Notes: a model not told the origin generated them from the sequence alone. Positions 8,594-17,383 are shown, counted from the stretch's first letter. The stretch is 64,000 nt of DNA from Prosthecobacter sp. SYSU 5D2 (GCF_039655865.1 NZ_JBBYXL010000016.1:51260-115259), one strand, 5' to 3'. Numbers and translations are program-made.

Positions 8594-9703
8594 ATGAATA
8601 CTCTGCTTTCTCCTTTGGTGACCCTGCTGCTCGTCACCGCCCTTATGGGCAGCTTCGCCAGCCCTGCGGCGCACGCCATCATTCCAGATCCCATGCCCCC
8701 TGCACCGGAACCCGTAGAGGACATCCTGCGGCTGCAGATCTTTTTGGACACGCAGCTCTTCGGCCCGGGCAAGCTGGACGGCCGCCCGGGTGAGATCACT
8801 GAAAAGGCGCTGAATCGATATCAGACCGCCCAGGGCCTGCCGCTGACAGACGTCGCCACGCATACGCTGGACCTCTCCAGCATCGGGACGACCTATACCA
8901 CTTATTCCCTCCGGCCTGAGGATCTGCAATACATCGGCGACCTGCCCAGCCAGCCTTCGGCGCAGAGCAAGAAGAAATACCTGCCGTATGACTCCGTGCT
9001 GGAGTTCCTGACTGAGCGTTTTCACTGCTCCCCGGAGCTGCTGACCTACATCAACCAGCCGGTGAAAATAGGCAGCTTAAAGCCGGGTGAGGTGGTGAAG
9101 GTGCCCAATGTCCCGCCCTTCCTCATTGAGGAGCTGACGCAGATCGCCAAGCTTCCTGAAGTGCCTGAATTCCTGGGCCGCGTCATCAAGATTGATACGC
9201 GGGAAAAGATCCTCACCCTTTATGATGGTGACCGGTTGCTGGCCAGCCTGCCCATCACTCCCGGCAGCGGCTACCTGGCCACCCCGCCTGGGACTTGGCG
9301 CATCGTCGGCATCGCCCAGATGCCCACCTTCCGCTGGGACAAAAGCGTGCTGGAATACGGCGTGCGCAGCAGCAGCTATTACAACCTTCCCATGGGGCCG
9401 AACAATCCGGTGGGGGTCATGTGGATTGGCCTGAACAAAGCCGGCATCGGCATTCACGGCACCAATTCCCCGCAGACCATCGGACGCAGTTCCAGCCACG
9501 GCTGCATGCGCACGGCCAACTGGGATGTCGTGCGCTTGGTCAAATTGATCACCCAGGGAATGACCGTCATCATCGAAGGCCCCGCCCCCGTCCCCCGCCC
9601 CGTATTGGCCAAAGCCAAAAAGACTGAAGAAGAACCCCCGCCTGAAGTTCCTGCAGAGCCGGAACCCAAAAAGGGTTTCAAGCTGCTGTTCTGGAAAAAG
9701 TGA
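8594..9703 (+). CDS. L,D-transpeptidase (YkuD family) with peptidoglycan-binding domain
   Basis: This periplasmic enzyme forms 3-3 cross-links or attaches proteins to peptidoglycan. From the ATG at 8594 the protein is 369 residues with a signal peptide (LLVTALMGSFASPAAHA). A peptidoglycan-binding-1-like helix bundle covers about residues 40-95 and a LysM-like stretch about 129-172. The YkuD domain covers about 195-328 and has the full catalytic signature: His288, then SHGCMR with catalytic Cys304. The C-terminus is a Pro/Glu/Lys-rich tail. An in-frame ATG at 8447 would add 49 residues without signal character. It converges on pncA with almost no intergenic DNA. Confidence 0.92.
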   Translation: MNTLLSPLVTLLLVTALMGSFASPAAHAIIPDPMPPAPEPVEDILRLQIFLDTQLFGPGKLDGRPGEITEKALNRYQTAQGLPLTDVATHTLDLSSIGTTYTTYSLRPEDLQYIGDLPSQPSAQSKKKYLPYDSVLEFLTERFHCSPELLTYINQPVKIGSLKPGEVVKVPNVPPFLIEELTQIAKLPEVPEFLGRVIKIDTREKILTLYDGDRLLASLPITPGSGYLATPPGTWRIVGIAQMPTFRWDKSVLEYGVRSSSYYNLPMGPNNPVGVMWIGLNKAGIGIHGTNSPQTIGRSSSHGCMRTANWDVVRLVKLITQGMTVIIEGPAPVPRPVLAKAKKTEEEPPPEVPAEPEPKKGFKLLFWKK

Positions 9704-9705
9704 AA

Positions 9706-9773
9706 TCAACCGAGGACGCACCCTGCCGCCCGCATCTCTTCCACGGCCCGGTCCACATCCCCCGGCAGCAGAT
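9706..9773 (-). pseudogene. Out-of-frame C-terminal segment of pncA
   Basis: Read in the +1 frame relative to the pncA frame, this stretch encodes VNLLPGDVDRAVEEMRAAG and then a stop, which is the conserved nicotinamidase C-terminus (compare the family pattern VNLxPGDVDxAxxEM). One missing G in the run at 9777-9781 would separate it from the upstream frame. It is therefore the displaced end of pncA rather than an independent gene. Confidence 0.85.
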
Positions 9774-10301
9774 TTACCCCCGGCAGGCATCTAGCATCAG
9801 CTTCACCCGGAAGCGCTTTGCCAGTGCATCCAGCACGGTGAATTTCACGCAGTAGTCCGTGGCCACTCCCGCCACATGCAGCTCTACCACGCCCTGCGCT
9901 TTCAGCCATTCGCCCAAACCTGTTGAGGCCCGGTGGCCGTTGTCAAAAAGACCGCTGTAGCTGTCGATCTGCGCATTCATCCCTTTGGTAAACACCCTCT
10001 GGATGCACCGAGTCTCCAGCCCTGGAGCAAACAATGCCCCGCCGGTATTCTGTACACAGTGCACCGGCCAAAGCGTCTGCGGCAGGCCGTCTAACAATAT
10101 TTGCTCATAGACCTTTCTGCCCGAATGGTTCACCGCAAAGCTCCCATGATCCTCTGGATGCCAGTCCTGGGTCGCTACCACCAGGTCAAAGTCTGGCATC
10201 ATCCCGTTCACCACGGGGATGATCTCATCACCCCCAGCCACAGCCAGCGCTCCGCCGGGCATGAAGTCATTTTGAATGTCAATCAGCAGAAGTGTTTTCA
10301 T
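9774..10301 (-). CDS. pncA: Nicotinamidase, C-terminus frameshifted
   Basis: This enzyme hydrolyses nicotinamide to nicotinate plus ammonia in cytoplasmic NAD salvage. The catalytic triad is present (Asp8 in LLIDIQND, Lys106 in VFTKGMN, Cys151 in VATDYCVKFT), as is the metal site (Asp46, His48, His81). The frame stops early after DACRG; the expected ending VNLLPGDVDRA continues in another frame to 9706. The break lies in a run of five identical bases (9777-9781), so it may be a sequencing error, a recent mutation or, less likely, programmed slippage. The truncated form is 175 residues; restored it would be about 198, the usual size. It follows pncB by 11 bases and is probably co-transcribed. 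Confidence 0.9.
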   Translation of the reverse strand: MKTLLLIDIQNDFMPGGALAVAGGDEIIPVVNGMMPDFDLVVATQDWHPEDHGSFAVNHSGRKVYEQILLDGLPQTLWPVHCVQNTGGALFAPGLETRCIQRVFTKGMNAQIDSYSGLFDNGHRASTGLGEWLKAQGVVELHVAGVATDYCVKFTVLDALAKRFRVKLMLDACRG

Positions 10302-10312
10302 ATGATAATCCG

Positions 10313-11773
10313 TTAGGCCGTTGCTCCAACCTTTCCCTTCGCCGCCGCCATCATGGCCAGCTTCCTTTCCGCCAGCGTGCGCTCCACTCCTGCCGGGTAT
10401 TCATGCGGATGTTGCAGCCGTTTCACCGTCGCATTCAGATGCGTCAGTTGTTCCCGGCATCGCGCCTGGATCTCCGGCAACGTCGGCGGTTCCCCAACCA
10501 GCACGCCTTTGCGGAAAACCGGCCTCAACAGATTCTCATGGGTCGCTCCATCCGGCATCGCCTTCACCCGCGTCGGATCTGCCGGATGCACGATCTCCGT
10601 TGGCATCGGGCAGCCGCTTTCTTCATCAAAGATCGCATCGCCCCTGAACTCGCCGTTGAGGGTGAACCGCCGCACCTGCTGGATGCCCGGATTGCTCACC
10701 TTGATCGCCTGCTCGCTCAGCTTGATTTTTGGCTGCCACTCCCCGTTTTCATCACGGATGGCACCCAGTTTATACACCCCTCCCAGCGCTGGCTGCTCGC
10801 CCCCGGTCACCAGTTTTGTGCCCACACCCCAGACATTGATGGCCGCGTCCTGATGCTTCAGGCTGTCGATCAAATGCTCATCCAGATCATTGCTCGCCAC
10901 AATCGTCGCATTGGGGAAACCCGCCTCATCCAGGATGCGCCGCGCCTCGATGCTCAGCCACGCCAGGTCACCCGAATCCAGCCGGATGCCCGCCAGTTCA
11001 TGCCCCTCCCGCCGCAGCCGCAGGCCGATCTCCACCGCATGCCTCACCCCCTCCAGCGTGTCATAGGTATCCACCAGAAACACACAGTTGTTAGGCATGG
11101 CCTCCGCATACGTCGCAAAGGCCTCCAGCTCCGTATCAAACGACATCACCCACGAGTGCGCATGCGTGCCCCGCACCGGAATCCCGTGCCTCATGCCCGC
11201 CAGCACATTCGAGGTCGAAGCACACCCGCCAATGAATGCCGCCCGGCTCGCCATCACCGCCCCGTCCGGTCCCTGCGCACGCCTCAGGCCAAACTCCAGC
11301 ACCGGTTCACCCTGTGCCGCCAGGCACACCCGCGCCGCTTTCGTTGCGATCAGCGTCTGAAAATTCACGATGTTCAGCAGCGCCGTCTCCACCAGTTGCG
11401 CCTGGATCAGCGGCCCCTGGATTCTTAGCAGCGGCTCATGCGGAAACACCACCGTCCCTTCCGGGATCGCCTCCACATTGCACTGCCATTCCATCTTCCC
11501 CAGATACTCCAAAAAATCCTTCTCGAACAACGGCCGCCCGTCCCGTCCCGGCAGCGTCGCCAGATACTCCAGCTCCTCCTGGGCAAAACGAAAACCCTCC
11601 AGCCACCGCACCACATCCCCCAGCCCCGCGGCGATGGCATACCCACCCGCGAACGGCAGCTTGCGGAAGAACAGATGAAACACCGCCTCCTGCTCCGCCT
11701 TGCCAGACTTCCAGTATCCGGCCGCCATCGTGAGCTGATAGAGATCCGTGAGAAGGGGGGTGTTGGTTGTCAT
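10313..11773 (-). CDS. pncB: Nicotinate phosphoribosyltransferase
   Basis: This enzyme makes nicotinate mononucleotide from nicotinate and PRPP, the committed step of the Preiss-Handler salvage route. The ATG at 11773 starts [20 protein letters not shown], the typical family N-terminus, and gives 486 residues; an upstream in-frame start would add an unrelated tail. [11 protein letters not shown] marks the active-site histidine region, and [10 protein letters not shown] and [10 protein letters not shown] mark the phosphate-binding barrel. With pncA directly downstream, the two steps from nicotinamide to nicotinate mononucleotide are encoded together. The nrtR gene upstream in the same strand block is the expected regulator. 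Confidence 0.95.
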   Translation of the reverse strand: MTTNTPLLTDLYQLTMAAGYWKSGKAEQEAVFHLFFRKLPFAGGYAIAAGLGDVVRWLEGFRFAQEELEYLATLPGRDGRPLFEKDFLEYLGKMEWQCNVEAIPEGTVVFPHEPLLRIQGPLIQAQLVETALLNIVNFQTLIATKAARVCLAAQGEPVLEFGLRRAQGPDGAVMASRAAFIGGCASTSNVLAGMRHGIPVRGTHAHSWVMSFDTELEAFATYAEAMPNNCVFLVDTYDTLEGVRHAVEIGLRLRREGHELAGIRLDSGDLAWLSIEARRILDEAGFPNATIVASNDLDEHLIDSLKHQDAAINVWGVGTKLVTGGEQPALGGVYKLGAIRDENGEWQPKIKLSEQAIKVSNPGIQQVRRFTLNGEFRGDAIFDEESGCPMPTEIVHPADPTRVKAMPDGATHENLLRPVFRKGVLVGEPPTLPEIQARCREQLTHLNATVKRLQHPHEYPAGVERTLAERKLAMMAAAKGKVGATA

Positions 11774-11801
11774 AAAAAAGGTAAAAAAGAGGGAATCGGA
11801 A

Positions 11802-12194
11802 TCACGAAAGACGGCCATCCAGATAATCCCGCAATCGCGGATTCACCCGCTCCGCCCACACCCCGTGATACCACGGCGAGCGCATTTGCAGGCCGATCAC
11901 CAGCAGCGTCACCGGCACCTGCCAGCCACACGCCGGCCACCAGCCCAGCTGCCCCTGCGCCGCATGAAAAAGCACGTTCAAAACCAACGCCCCCGCCCAC
12001 AGCATCTCCCACCTCCGCCACACCATGAACACATTGCAAAACAAAAAGAAATGCCCCACCGCCACCGGCACAATCCACCACATCTCATTCCCTTGCGAGT
12101 GCAGCCACCATGCCAGTATCACCCCCACGATGAGTATGACCGCATCTCCGATTGAGAACCGCAAGCCGTGGCGCCGTGGAGGTGGTAGATTCAT
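11802..12194 (-). CDS. Hypothetical membrane protein, 130 aa
   Basis: I do not recognise this protein. It has about three or four predicted membrane segments ([61 protein letters not shown]) and a tryptophan-rich composition. The C-terminal tail [17 protein letters not shown] is hydrophilic. It lies 28 bases upstream of pncB on the same strand and could be co-transcribed with it. A transport or sensing role in NAD-precursor metabolism can be imagined from context, but nothing in the sequence shows it. Confidence 0.7.
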   Translation of the reverse strand: MNLPPPRRHGLRFSIGDAVILIVGVILAWWLHSQGNEMWWIVPVAVGHFFLFCNVFMVWRRWEMLWAGALVLNVLFHAAQGQLGWWPACGWQVPVTLLVIGLQMRSPWYHGVWAERVNPRLRDYLDGRLS

Positions 12195-12215
12195 GTCTGA
12201 TATTTAGGCTAACAA

Positions 12216-12345
12216 TAAGTGTTTAATGTATCTCCCAGCCCCAAACGGGCGGCACAACAGGGCCCAAGGCAAACGAAGTGCAGCCCTTGGGTTTGGACAG
12301 GCTGCCCCCACCCCCGCGAAAGAGCCCTGAAAGGGTCGGACACTC
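12216..12345. repeat. Noncoding block with hairpins between the ADP-ribosylglycohydrolase and the membrane protein
   Basis: This stretch contains CCCAAGG...CCTTGGG (12263-12269 with 12285-12291) and CCCT-GAA-AGGG (12325-12335). The minus-strand translation contains PNPRAALRLPWALLCRPFGA, a pattern I recall from spurious intergenic ORFs in planctomycete and verrucomicrobial genomes, which suggests a dispersed intergenic repeat rather than a gene. No second copy is in this window, so the repeat assignment is tentative. Confidence 0.4.
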
Positions 12346-12382
12346 CAGATTCCTCGCGGACAAACCTGCGAACCGCCACCAT

Positions 12383-13330
12383 TCATAACGTCTTAAAAAG
12401 CGAGTTAAACCTTTCGAAAAGGCCTCTGAGATCACCTTGCCTTGGCAAGACCTCCAACCATTCCTGCGGGATCGCCTCCAGTCCGTAATAGATCCCCGCC
12501 AGTCCTCCGGCCACGCAGCCCGTCGTGTCTGTATCATCGCCCAGGTTCACAGCCTTGAGCACGCATTCGGCGAATGAACTGGTGGTCAGAAGGCACCACA
12601 GGGAGGCGGTGAGGGTATCCAGGACATACCCTCCGGAGCCGATCTGAGATTCGGCAATGTCCTGAAGAGAAGGCTGCATCAGCACGCTGAAGTGGCCAAA
12701 CTCGCCTGCTTTTTCAAATATCCCGGCGAAACAGGATTGCGCCTGCATCAGCGCGGTTTCTGGTCTGAGACCTTCAGTGATGGCACGCACCATCAGCCCA
12801 TAAAACACACAGGCCATTTGTGACCGCAGATGACCATGCGTGATGGCCGAGGCCTGGTGAATCCGCTTCCAGAACGTTTCTTCATCCTCCTTGAGCGCGG
12901 CTAGCACCACCGGCAGAATGCGCATGAGCGATCCATTGCCATTGCTGAATTCATCCCGGCCACCAGCCTGTTCAGCCGGAATTCCGCTACGGATGCGATT
13001 CAGAGCACTGCGTGTCGCAATGCCGATGTCGAAGATCGTACCATGCGCGGTCCACAGTCCCCCTTCATACCAGCGCACAAAACGCTCCCCCATGTCCTGG
13101 GTATCAAATCCCGCTTCTACCAGGCTTTCAGCCGAGCACAGCAGCAAGGCCCCATCATCGGACCATGTGCCCGCTGGTTGGCCATGGGTGCCGTAGTCCC
13201 GCATGCCGGTGACCGGATCTGCCAGGCGATCATTGCGTGGTTTAAACTCCACCGGTACCCCCAACGCATCGCCGACGAGCGAGCCATACAATCCACCGAG
13301 AAAACGTTGTTGTTGGTTAGGCCGGTTCAT
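12383..13330 (-). CDS. ADP-ribosylglycohydrolase family protein (DraG-like)
   Basis: This 315-residue cytoplasmic enzyme is expected to remove ADP-ribose from proteins or small molecules, releasing ADP-ribose. The family N-terminus is clear (GSLVGDALGVPVEF). The two metal-binding blocks are WSDDGALLLCSAESL, where the common DDT is DDG, and NLGDDTDTTGCVAGGLAGIYYG near the C-terminus. The gene overlaps the preceding phosphatase by four bases, so the two are translationally coupled. Both follow nrtR. Free ADP-ribose released here could signal to NrtR, whose Nudix domain binds ADP-ribose in known cases; this link is inference. Confidence 0.9.
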   Translation of the reverse strand: MNRPNQQQRFLGGLYGSLVGDALGVPVEFKPRNDRLADPVTGMRDYGTHGQPAGTWSDDGALLLCSAESLVEAGFDTQDMGERFVRWYEGGLWTAHGTIFDIGIATRSALNRIRSGIPAEQAGGRDEFSNGNGSLMRILPVVLAALKEDEETFWKRIHQASAITHGHLRSQMACVFYGLMVRAITEGLRPETALMQAQSCFAGIFEKAGEFGHFSVLMQPSLQDIAESQIGSGGYVLDTLTASLWCLLTTSSFAECVLKAVNLGDDTDTTGCVAGGLAGIYYGLEAIPQEWLEVLPRQGDLRGLFERFNSLFKTL

Positions 13331-13878
13331 TGGTTCGCCTTCCAGTTTTGCACAAAGGTGCGTTGTTGTGCTGTTTCAGGAATGACCGGAAAATGAATGC
13401 GGGCGTGAGCGGTGAGCTGGATCAGTTTGCCCAAAGGATCCGTCTCACCATGCCGGGCCAGCCAGCAGCCGATGACGGTGCCCGTTCGGCCCTTGCCGCC
13501 CCAGCAGTGAACATAGGCCGCGCGGTCCTCGGCCATGACTTCATCCAGGAGGTCCAGGGTGGTGACCATGTCGGCGACGCGGGGAATGCCCAGATCGCGA
13601 GTCGGGCTTCGATCCCACGTCACCGGCTCTCCACGGATAGCACCCAGATCAAACCATTCGGGGGTGTAGTCGGTGAACTTCCTCCGGTTTATGGGATCCG
13701 ATTCATCCTCCTCCATGAGATTCGTGATGTGCGAGATGCCACAATTGAGCAGCGATTCCAGCTTCGCTTTGGCGACAAAGGGATCCCGGTCCCCAGGAAG
13801 AAATCCGGCAAGCAGCTTGCCTGGGACGACCCAATAACTGCGGGCAAAAGGGAGTTGGGGAAGACGTGGTGGTTTCAT
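13327..13878 (-). CDS. Dual-specificity/tyrosine phosphatase-like protein
   Basis: This 183-residue protein has the cysteine phosphatase signature [11 protein letters not shown] (HCx5R-T) and an upstream Asp-containing loop, so it is probably an active phosphatase of the dual-specificity type. It overlaps nrtR by four bases at its start and the ADP-ribosylglycohydrolase by four bases at its end, a tightly coupled three-gene unit. Its substrate is unknown; a phosphorylated protein or a nucleotide-like phosphate linked to ADP-ribose turnover is possible. No signal peptide is present. Confidence 0.85.
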   Translation of the reverse strand: MKPPRLPQLPFARSYWVVPGKLLAGFLPGDRDPFVAKAKLESLLNCGISHITNLMEEDESDPINRRKFTDYTPEWFDLGAIRGEPVTWDRSPTRDLGIPRVADMVTTLDLLDEVMAEDRAAYVHCWGGKGRTGTVIGCWLARHGETDPLGKLIQLTAHARIHFPVIPETAQQRTFVQNWKANQ

Positions 13879-14564
13879 AATTCAAAGTGGAATCCCTTCT
13901 TCTTCAATTTCTCATACCGCACGGGATCAAAACGGAAGAGTTGGGCGGGGCGGTGGGCGCCTTCGCGGTGGGTTTCATTCAGGGGGAGGAGCAGGCCGAA
14001 GCTGAGGACTTTTTTGCGGAAGTTCCGTTTGTCCAAAGGGGTGCCCAATACGGTTTCGTAAAGATGCTGGAGTCGGCTCAGGGTAAACTTGGGCGGCAGC
14101 AGCTCAAAGCCGATGGGCTCATAGCGCAACTTGCCGCGCAGGCGCTGGAGAGCAGTGGCCAGGATGTCGGCGTGGTCAAAGGCCAGGGCGGGAACTTTGC
14201 TCACAGGAAACCATTGGGCATCTGCCGCATCGGTGGTGGCGTGGGTGCGGTGGTCCGCAGGTTTGGTGAGGGCGTAATAGGCCACGCTGATGACCCGCTC
14301 ACGTGGATCCCGGTCCACCCGGCTGAAGGTATAGAGCTGTTCCAGAAACACCGTTTCCAATCCCGTCTCTTCCGCCAGCTCCCGTCGTGCGGCTTCATTC
14401 AGCGTCTCATCCACATGGACGAAACCGCCCGGCAGCGCCCACTGGCCTTTGAAGGGATCCAGCCCACGCTCAATGAGCAGCACCTTCAGTTCCGTGTCAT
14501 CGAAGCCGAAGACCACGCAATCCACCGTCAGCGCGGCGCGCGGGTATTCATAAACATGCTTCAT
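13875..14564 (-). CDS. nrtR: NrtR-type Nudix transcriptional regulator of NAD metabolism
   Basis: This 229-residue protein combines an N-terminal Nudix domain with a C-terminal winged helix, the NrtR arrangement. The start [20 protein letters not shown] and [18 protein letters not shown] are typical. The Nudix box is complete (G-x5-E-x7-REL-x-EE-x-G-L within residues about 46-69), so hydrolase activity on ADP-ribose is possible besides regulation. In known systems NrtR represses NAD genes, and ADP-ribose lifts repression. Downstream on the same strand lie a phosphatase, an ADP-ribosylglycohydrolase, pncB and pncA, matching this role. The ATG at 14564 is chosen because an upstream in-frame ATG (14624) precedes the promoter-like sequence. 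Confidence 0.9.
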   Translation of the reverse strand: MKHVYEYPRAALTVDCVVFGFDDTELKVLLIERGLDPFKGQWALPGGFVHVDETLNEAARRELAEETGLETVFLEQLYTFSRVDRDPRERVISVAYYALTKPADHRTHATTDAADAQWFPVSKVPALAFDHADILATALQRLRGKLRYEPIGFELLPPKFTLSRLQHLYETVLGTPLDKRNFRKKVLSFGLLLPLNETHREGAHRPAQLFRFDPVRYEKLKKKGFHFEL

Positions 14565-14570
14565 GCAGGT

Positions 14571-14600
14571 ATAGTAAGTGTATAAATGACACGATGTAAA
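14571..14600 (-). promoter_or_regulatory. Candidate nrtR promoter with GTGT-N7-ACAC operator
   Basis: Read on the minus strand, TTTACA (14595-14600) and TACTAT (14571-14576) are separated by 18 bases, a plausible -35/-10 pair. The spacer contains the imperfect palindrome GTGTCATTTATACAC (14578-14592), well placed for autorepression. The -10 box is only six bases from the ATG at 14564, so the transcript would be nearly leaderless. Confidence 0.5.
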
Positions 14601-14832
14601 GCTAATCTTTTTGGCGCTTTGCAATGAGGCTCATAAACCTGAGTGCAAATAGCCCATCGGGCGTCTTGCCCGCCGTGCATTTCGCACATTTCACCACTTT
14701 TTAGATCCCATTACTGACGGACATATCACTGGTTATCAACACTTTACGGGCTCAGTGAATTCCATGGCACGCTCACTGCAATGGAGTCCGGGGTGCGCTA
14801 ACCGCACTTTCAACCTCAAACGAATAATGCTT

Positions 14833-15006
14833 ATGAAACTGATCCGTATCCTGACTCTCGCTCTCACCGCTTCCGCCCTGACCCTCACCACGGTGAGCTG
14901 CCGGGAAAAATCCACTGGCGAAGCCATCGGCGACAAAGTGGATGACGCGCTGGATGCCCGCCCTGCTGAAGGTGTCCGCGATGCCGTGGAAAAAGTGACC
15001 GAATAA
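14833..15006 (+). CDS. Small lipoprotein, 57 aa
   Basis: From the ATG at 14833 the protein is a lipoprotein signal (MKLIRILTLALTASALTLTT) with cysteine in TVSC, followed by a short acidic helix (DKVDDALDARPAEGVRDAVE). This resembles small envelope lipoproteins of the entericidin size class, although the sequence itself is not diagnostic. An ATG two codons earlier is also possible. It precedes the GlsB-type membrane protein by 87 bases on the same strand, which hints at a shared stress-response role. Confidence 0.7.
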   Translation: MKLIRILTLALTASALTLTTVSCREKSTGEAIGDKVDDALDARPAEGVRDAVEKVTE

Positions 15007-15093
15007 TCCCCCGGAAACCTGGCCGGCTGATGCCCCCGCATCTCCGGCCAGGTGCCATCCCTTTCTGACCAAACCTCAAAGACTCCACACACT

Positions 15094-15348
15094 ATGGGCA
15101 TTCTCTCCTGGATCATTCTTGGCCTCCTTGCCGGCGGCATCGCCAAATTTCTCATGCCGGGCAAGGACCCTGGCGGCTGTCTGATCACCATGCTGCTCGG
15201 CATCGTTGGTGCTTCAGTCGGCGGCTGGATCGGCACCACACTTGGCTTTGGTTCCGTGCAGCAGTTTGACATGCGCAGCCTCGGCATCGCCATCCTGGGA
15301 TCTCTCGTCATCCTCCTCATTTACCGCATGATCGCGGGCCGCCGCTAA
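15094..15348 (+). CDS. GlsB/YeaQ/YmgE-family membrane protein
   Basis: This 84-residue inner-membrane protein belongs to the transglycosylase-associated (GlsB/YeaQ/YmgE) family often induced by envelope or acid stress. It contains the family pattern WIILGLLAGGIAKFLMPG followed by GGCLITMLLGIVGASVGGWI and a final segment LGIAILGSLVILLIYRMI, giving three membrane spans rich in glycine. The ATG at 15094 matches the family start (MGILSWIILG). Its molecular function is not established in the family. Confidence 0.9.
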   Translation: MGILSWIILGLLAGGIAKFLMPGKDPGGCLITMLLGIVGASVGGWIGTTLGFGSVQQFDMRSLGIAILGSLVILLIYRMIAGRR

Positions 15349-15405
15349 AAGCTGCCGCCAGCATCAGGACGCCGCCCCCCAACTGCCCTTTAAACTGATC
15401 CTTAT

Positions 15406-17229
15406 ATGAGTGATCGCAAATCTGCTGTGCAAAAAATCAACGTCGTCCCCGGTATGGGCTGCATGGTGCAGCCCCAGGGCACGGCCTTCCGTGTCTGGGC
15501 ACCCCATGCGGACAGTGTTTCTGTCGTGGGAAGCTTTAATAAATGGGATCCCAAAGCCTGCCCCATGACCCAGGAGGACGGCGGCACCTGGTATGCGCTT
15601 GTGCCAGAGGCGGAGGAAGGCCAGGCCTACCTCTACCACATTCGTAACGGGGACAATGAATTCACTCGGCCGGACCCCCGTGCCCGGCTGATGGAAAACT
15701 CCATCGGTAACTCCCTCATCTGGAAGCCGAAGCCGGAAGCTGCCGGGGAAAAATTCACGGCTCCGCTCATGAATGAGATGGTCATCTATGAGATGCACAT
15801 CGGCTCCTTTCACGTGCCCGAAGGTGCCGCCCATGGGACCTTTGCCACTGCGATTGAAAAGCTGGAATATTTAAAAGAGCTGGGCATCAATGCCATTGAG
15901 GTCATGCCTGTGGCCGAATTCGCCGGGGACATGTCCTGGGGTTATAACCCCGCCTGCCCGTATGCGGTGGAATCCGCCTATGGCGGACCGGAAGGGCTGC
16001 TGGCCTTTGTAAAAGCCGCGCACGAGCATGGCATCGCCGTCATCATGGATGTGGTTTATAACCACTTTGGCCCTTCCGATCTCGGCCTCTGGCAGTTTGA
16101 CGGCTGGTCAGAGAATGACAAAGGCGGCATCTATTTTTACAATGACCACCGCTCCAATACCCCCTGGGGCGATACCCGCCCGGACTATGGCCGAGGGGAA
16201 GTGCGCACCTACATCCGCGACAATGCCCTCATGTGGCTGGAGGAATACGGCGTGGACGGCCTGCGCTGGGACATGACCGTTTACATCCGCAGCTGCCAGG
16301 GGAATCCAGGCCATCCGGACGATGACCTCATGGAAGGCTGGGGCCTCATGCAGTGGGTCAATGAAGAGATTCATGCGAAGTATCCGGAGGCCATCACCAT
16401 CGCCGAGGACCTTCGCGACAGTGAATGGTTGGTGAAGGGCACAGGGGCCGGTGGCGCAGGTTTTCGCACCCAGTGGAATGCCGCGTTTGTGCATCCCGTG
16501 CGCGATGTCATGATTCAAACAGAGGACCAGCACCGCCGCCTGGAGGCCCTCCAGTCAGCCCTGACCTGCTGCTTTGATGGAGATGTCTTCAAACGCGTCA
16601 TCTATAGCGAATCCCATGACGAAGTGGCCAATGGCAAAGCCCGGCTGCCGTCTGAAATCGTGCCTGATGATGCCGGTGCCAAGCCTGCCCGCCAGCGTGC
16701 GAACTTGGCCGCTGTGCTGGTTTATACCGCCCCCGGCATCCCGATGATCTTCCAGGGACAGGAATTCCTGACGGATGAATGGTTCCGGGATGATGTGCCA
16801 CTGGACTGGTCCCGCACGGAGACGTATGCAGGCGTGCTGCAGATCTACCGTGACCTGGCCCGCATCCGCACCAACAAGGATGGCTGGTCGGCCGGCCTCA
16901 TGGGCCAGCATATAGTGGTGCACCACGTCGAGCATGAGTGCAAAGTCATCGCCTTCCGCCGCTGGCGCGAAGGCGGGGCAGGGGACGACGTCATCGTGGC
17001 ATTGAACCTGGGCCATCAGGCTGCCAATGACATCCGTATTGGCGTTCCTGCCCCCGGGCTCTGGCGGGTGCGCTTTCACAGCGATGCCCAGGTCTATGGG
17101 GGCGACCTGGGCGACCATCCCTGCGTGGACACCGAGGCGGAAGAGGCCGTATGGGACGAGCAGCCTTACAGCATCCAGCTTTCTCTTGGCAGCTATGCCG
17201 CGGCCATCCTTTCCCAGGATGCCGGTTAA
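15406..17229 (+). CDS. GH13 alpha-glucan branching-enzyme-like protein
   Basis: This 607-residue cytoplasmic protein has an N-terminal CBM48/E-set domain (about residues 20-110, FRVWAPHADSVSVVGSFNKW). A GH13 barrel follows with all catalytic residues: Asp289 in GLRWDM, Glu334 in TIAEDL and Asp405 in SESHDE; a C-terminal beta domain ends it. The layout fits a short 1,4-alpha-glucan branching enzyme or a trehalohydrolase-like member, and sequence alone does not separate these. No other glycogen or trehalose gene lies nearby. A strong intrinsic terminator follows at 17271-17305, so the gene is probably monocistronic. Confidence 0.88.
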   Translation: MSDRKSAVQKINVVPGMGCMVQPQGTAFRVWAPHADSVSVVGSFNKWDPKACPMTQEDGGTWYALVPEAEEGQAYLYHIRNGDNEFTRPDPRARLMENSIGNSLIWKPKPEAAGEKFTAPLMNEMVIYEMHIGSFHVPEGAAHGTFATAIEKLEYLKELGINAIEVMPVAEFAGDMSWGYNPACPYAVESAYGGPEGLLAFVKAAHEHGIAVIMDVVYNHFGPSDLGLWQFDGWSENDKGGIYFYNDHRSNTPWGDTRPDYGRGEVRTYIRDNALMWLEEYGVDGLRWDMTVYIRSCQGNPGHPDDDLMEGWGLMQWVNEEIHAKYPEAITIAEDLRDSEWLVKGTGAGGAGFRTQWNAAFVHPVRDVMIQTEDQHRRLEALQSALTCCFDGDVFKRVIYSESHDEVANGKARLPSEIVPDDAGAKPARQRANLAAVLVYTAPGIPMIFQGQEFLTDEWFRDDVPLDWSRTETYAGVLQIYRDLARIRTNKDGWSAGLMGQHIVVHHVEHECKVIAFRRWREGGAGDDVIVALNLGHQAANDIRIGVPAPGLWRVRFHSDAQVYGGDLGDHPCVDTEAEEAVWDEQPYSIQLSLGSYAAAILSQDAG

Positions 17230-17270
17230 ACTCGCCTCATCGCCCTGCTTGTCAGACTAACGATCTTTGT

Positions 17271-17305
17271 GAAAACCCCAGGCGGCCCCTGGGGTTTTCT
17301 CTTTT
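17271..17305 (+). terminator. Intrinsic terminator after the GH13 gene
   Basis: An 11-bp perfect stem (AAAACCCCAGG at 17272-17282 with CCTGGGGTTTT at 17288-17298) closes a five-base loop and runs into TTTTCTCTTTT. It sits 43 bases after the GH13 stop. Confidence 0.9.
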
Positions 17306-17383
17306 GATTCTCAGACACGCGAACATTATCTGCATAAAGCCGCTATCATGGCATCGGCATGGCCTTATCGTAATACAAAGTTC

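Noticed and set aside
9770..9790. Programmed ribosomal frameshift in pncA
   Set aside because: There is no slippery heptamer plus stimulatory structure that I can see, and the break is at a homopolymer run, so error or mutation is simpler.
10292..11428. 378-codon plus-strand frame over pncB
   Set aside because: Arg/His/Pro-rich translation without motifs; pncB on the other strand has full family conservation.
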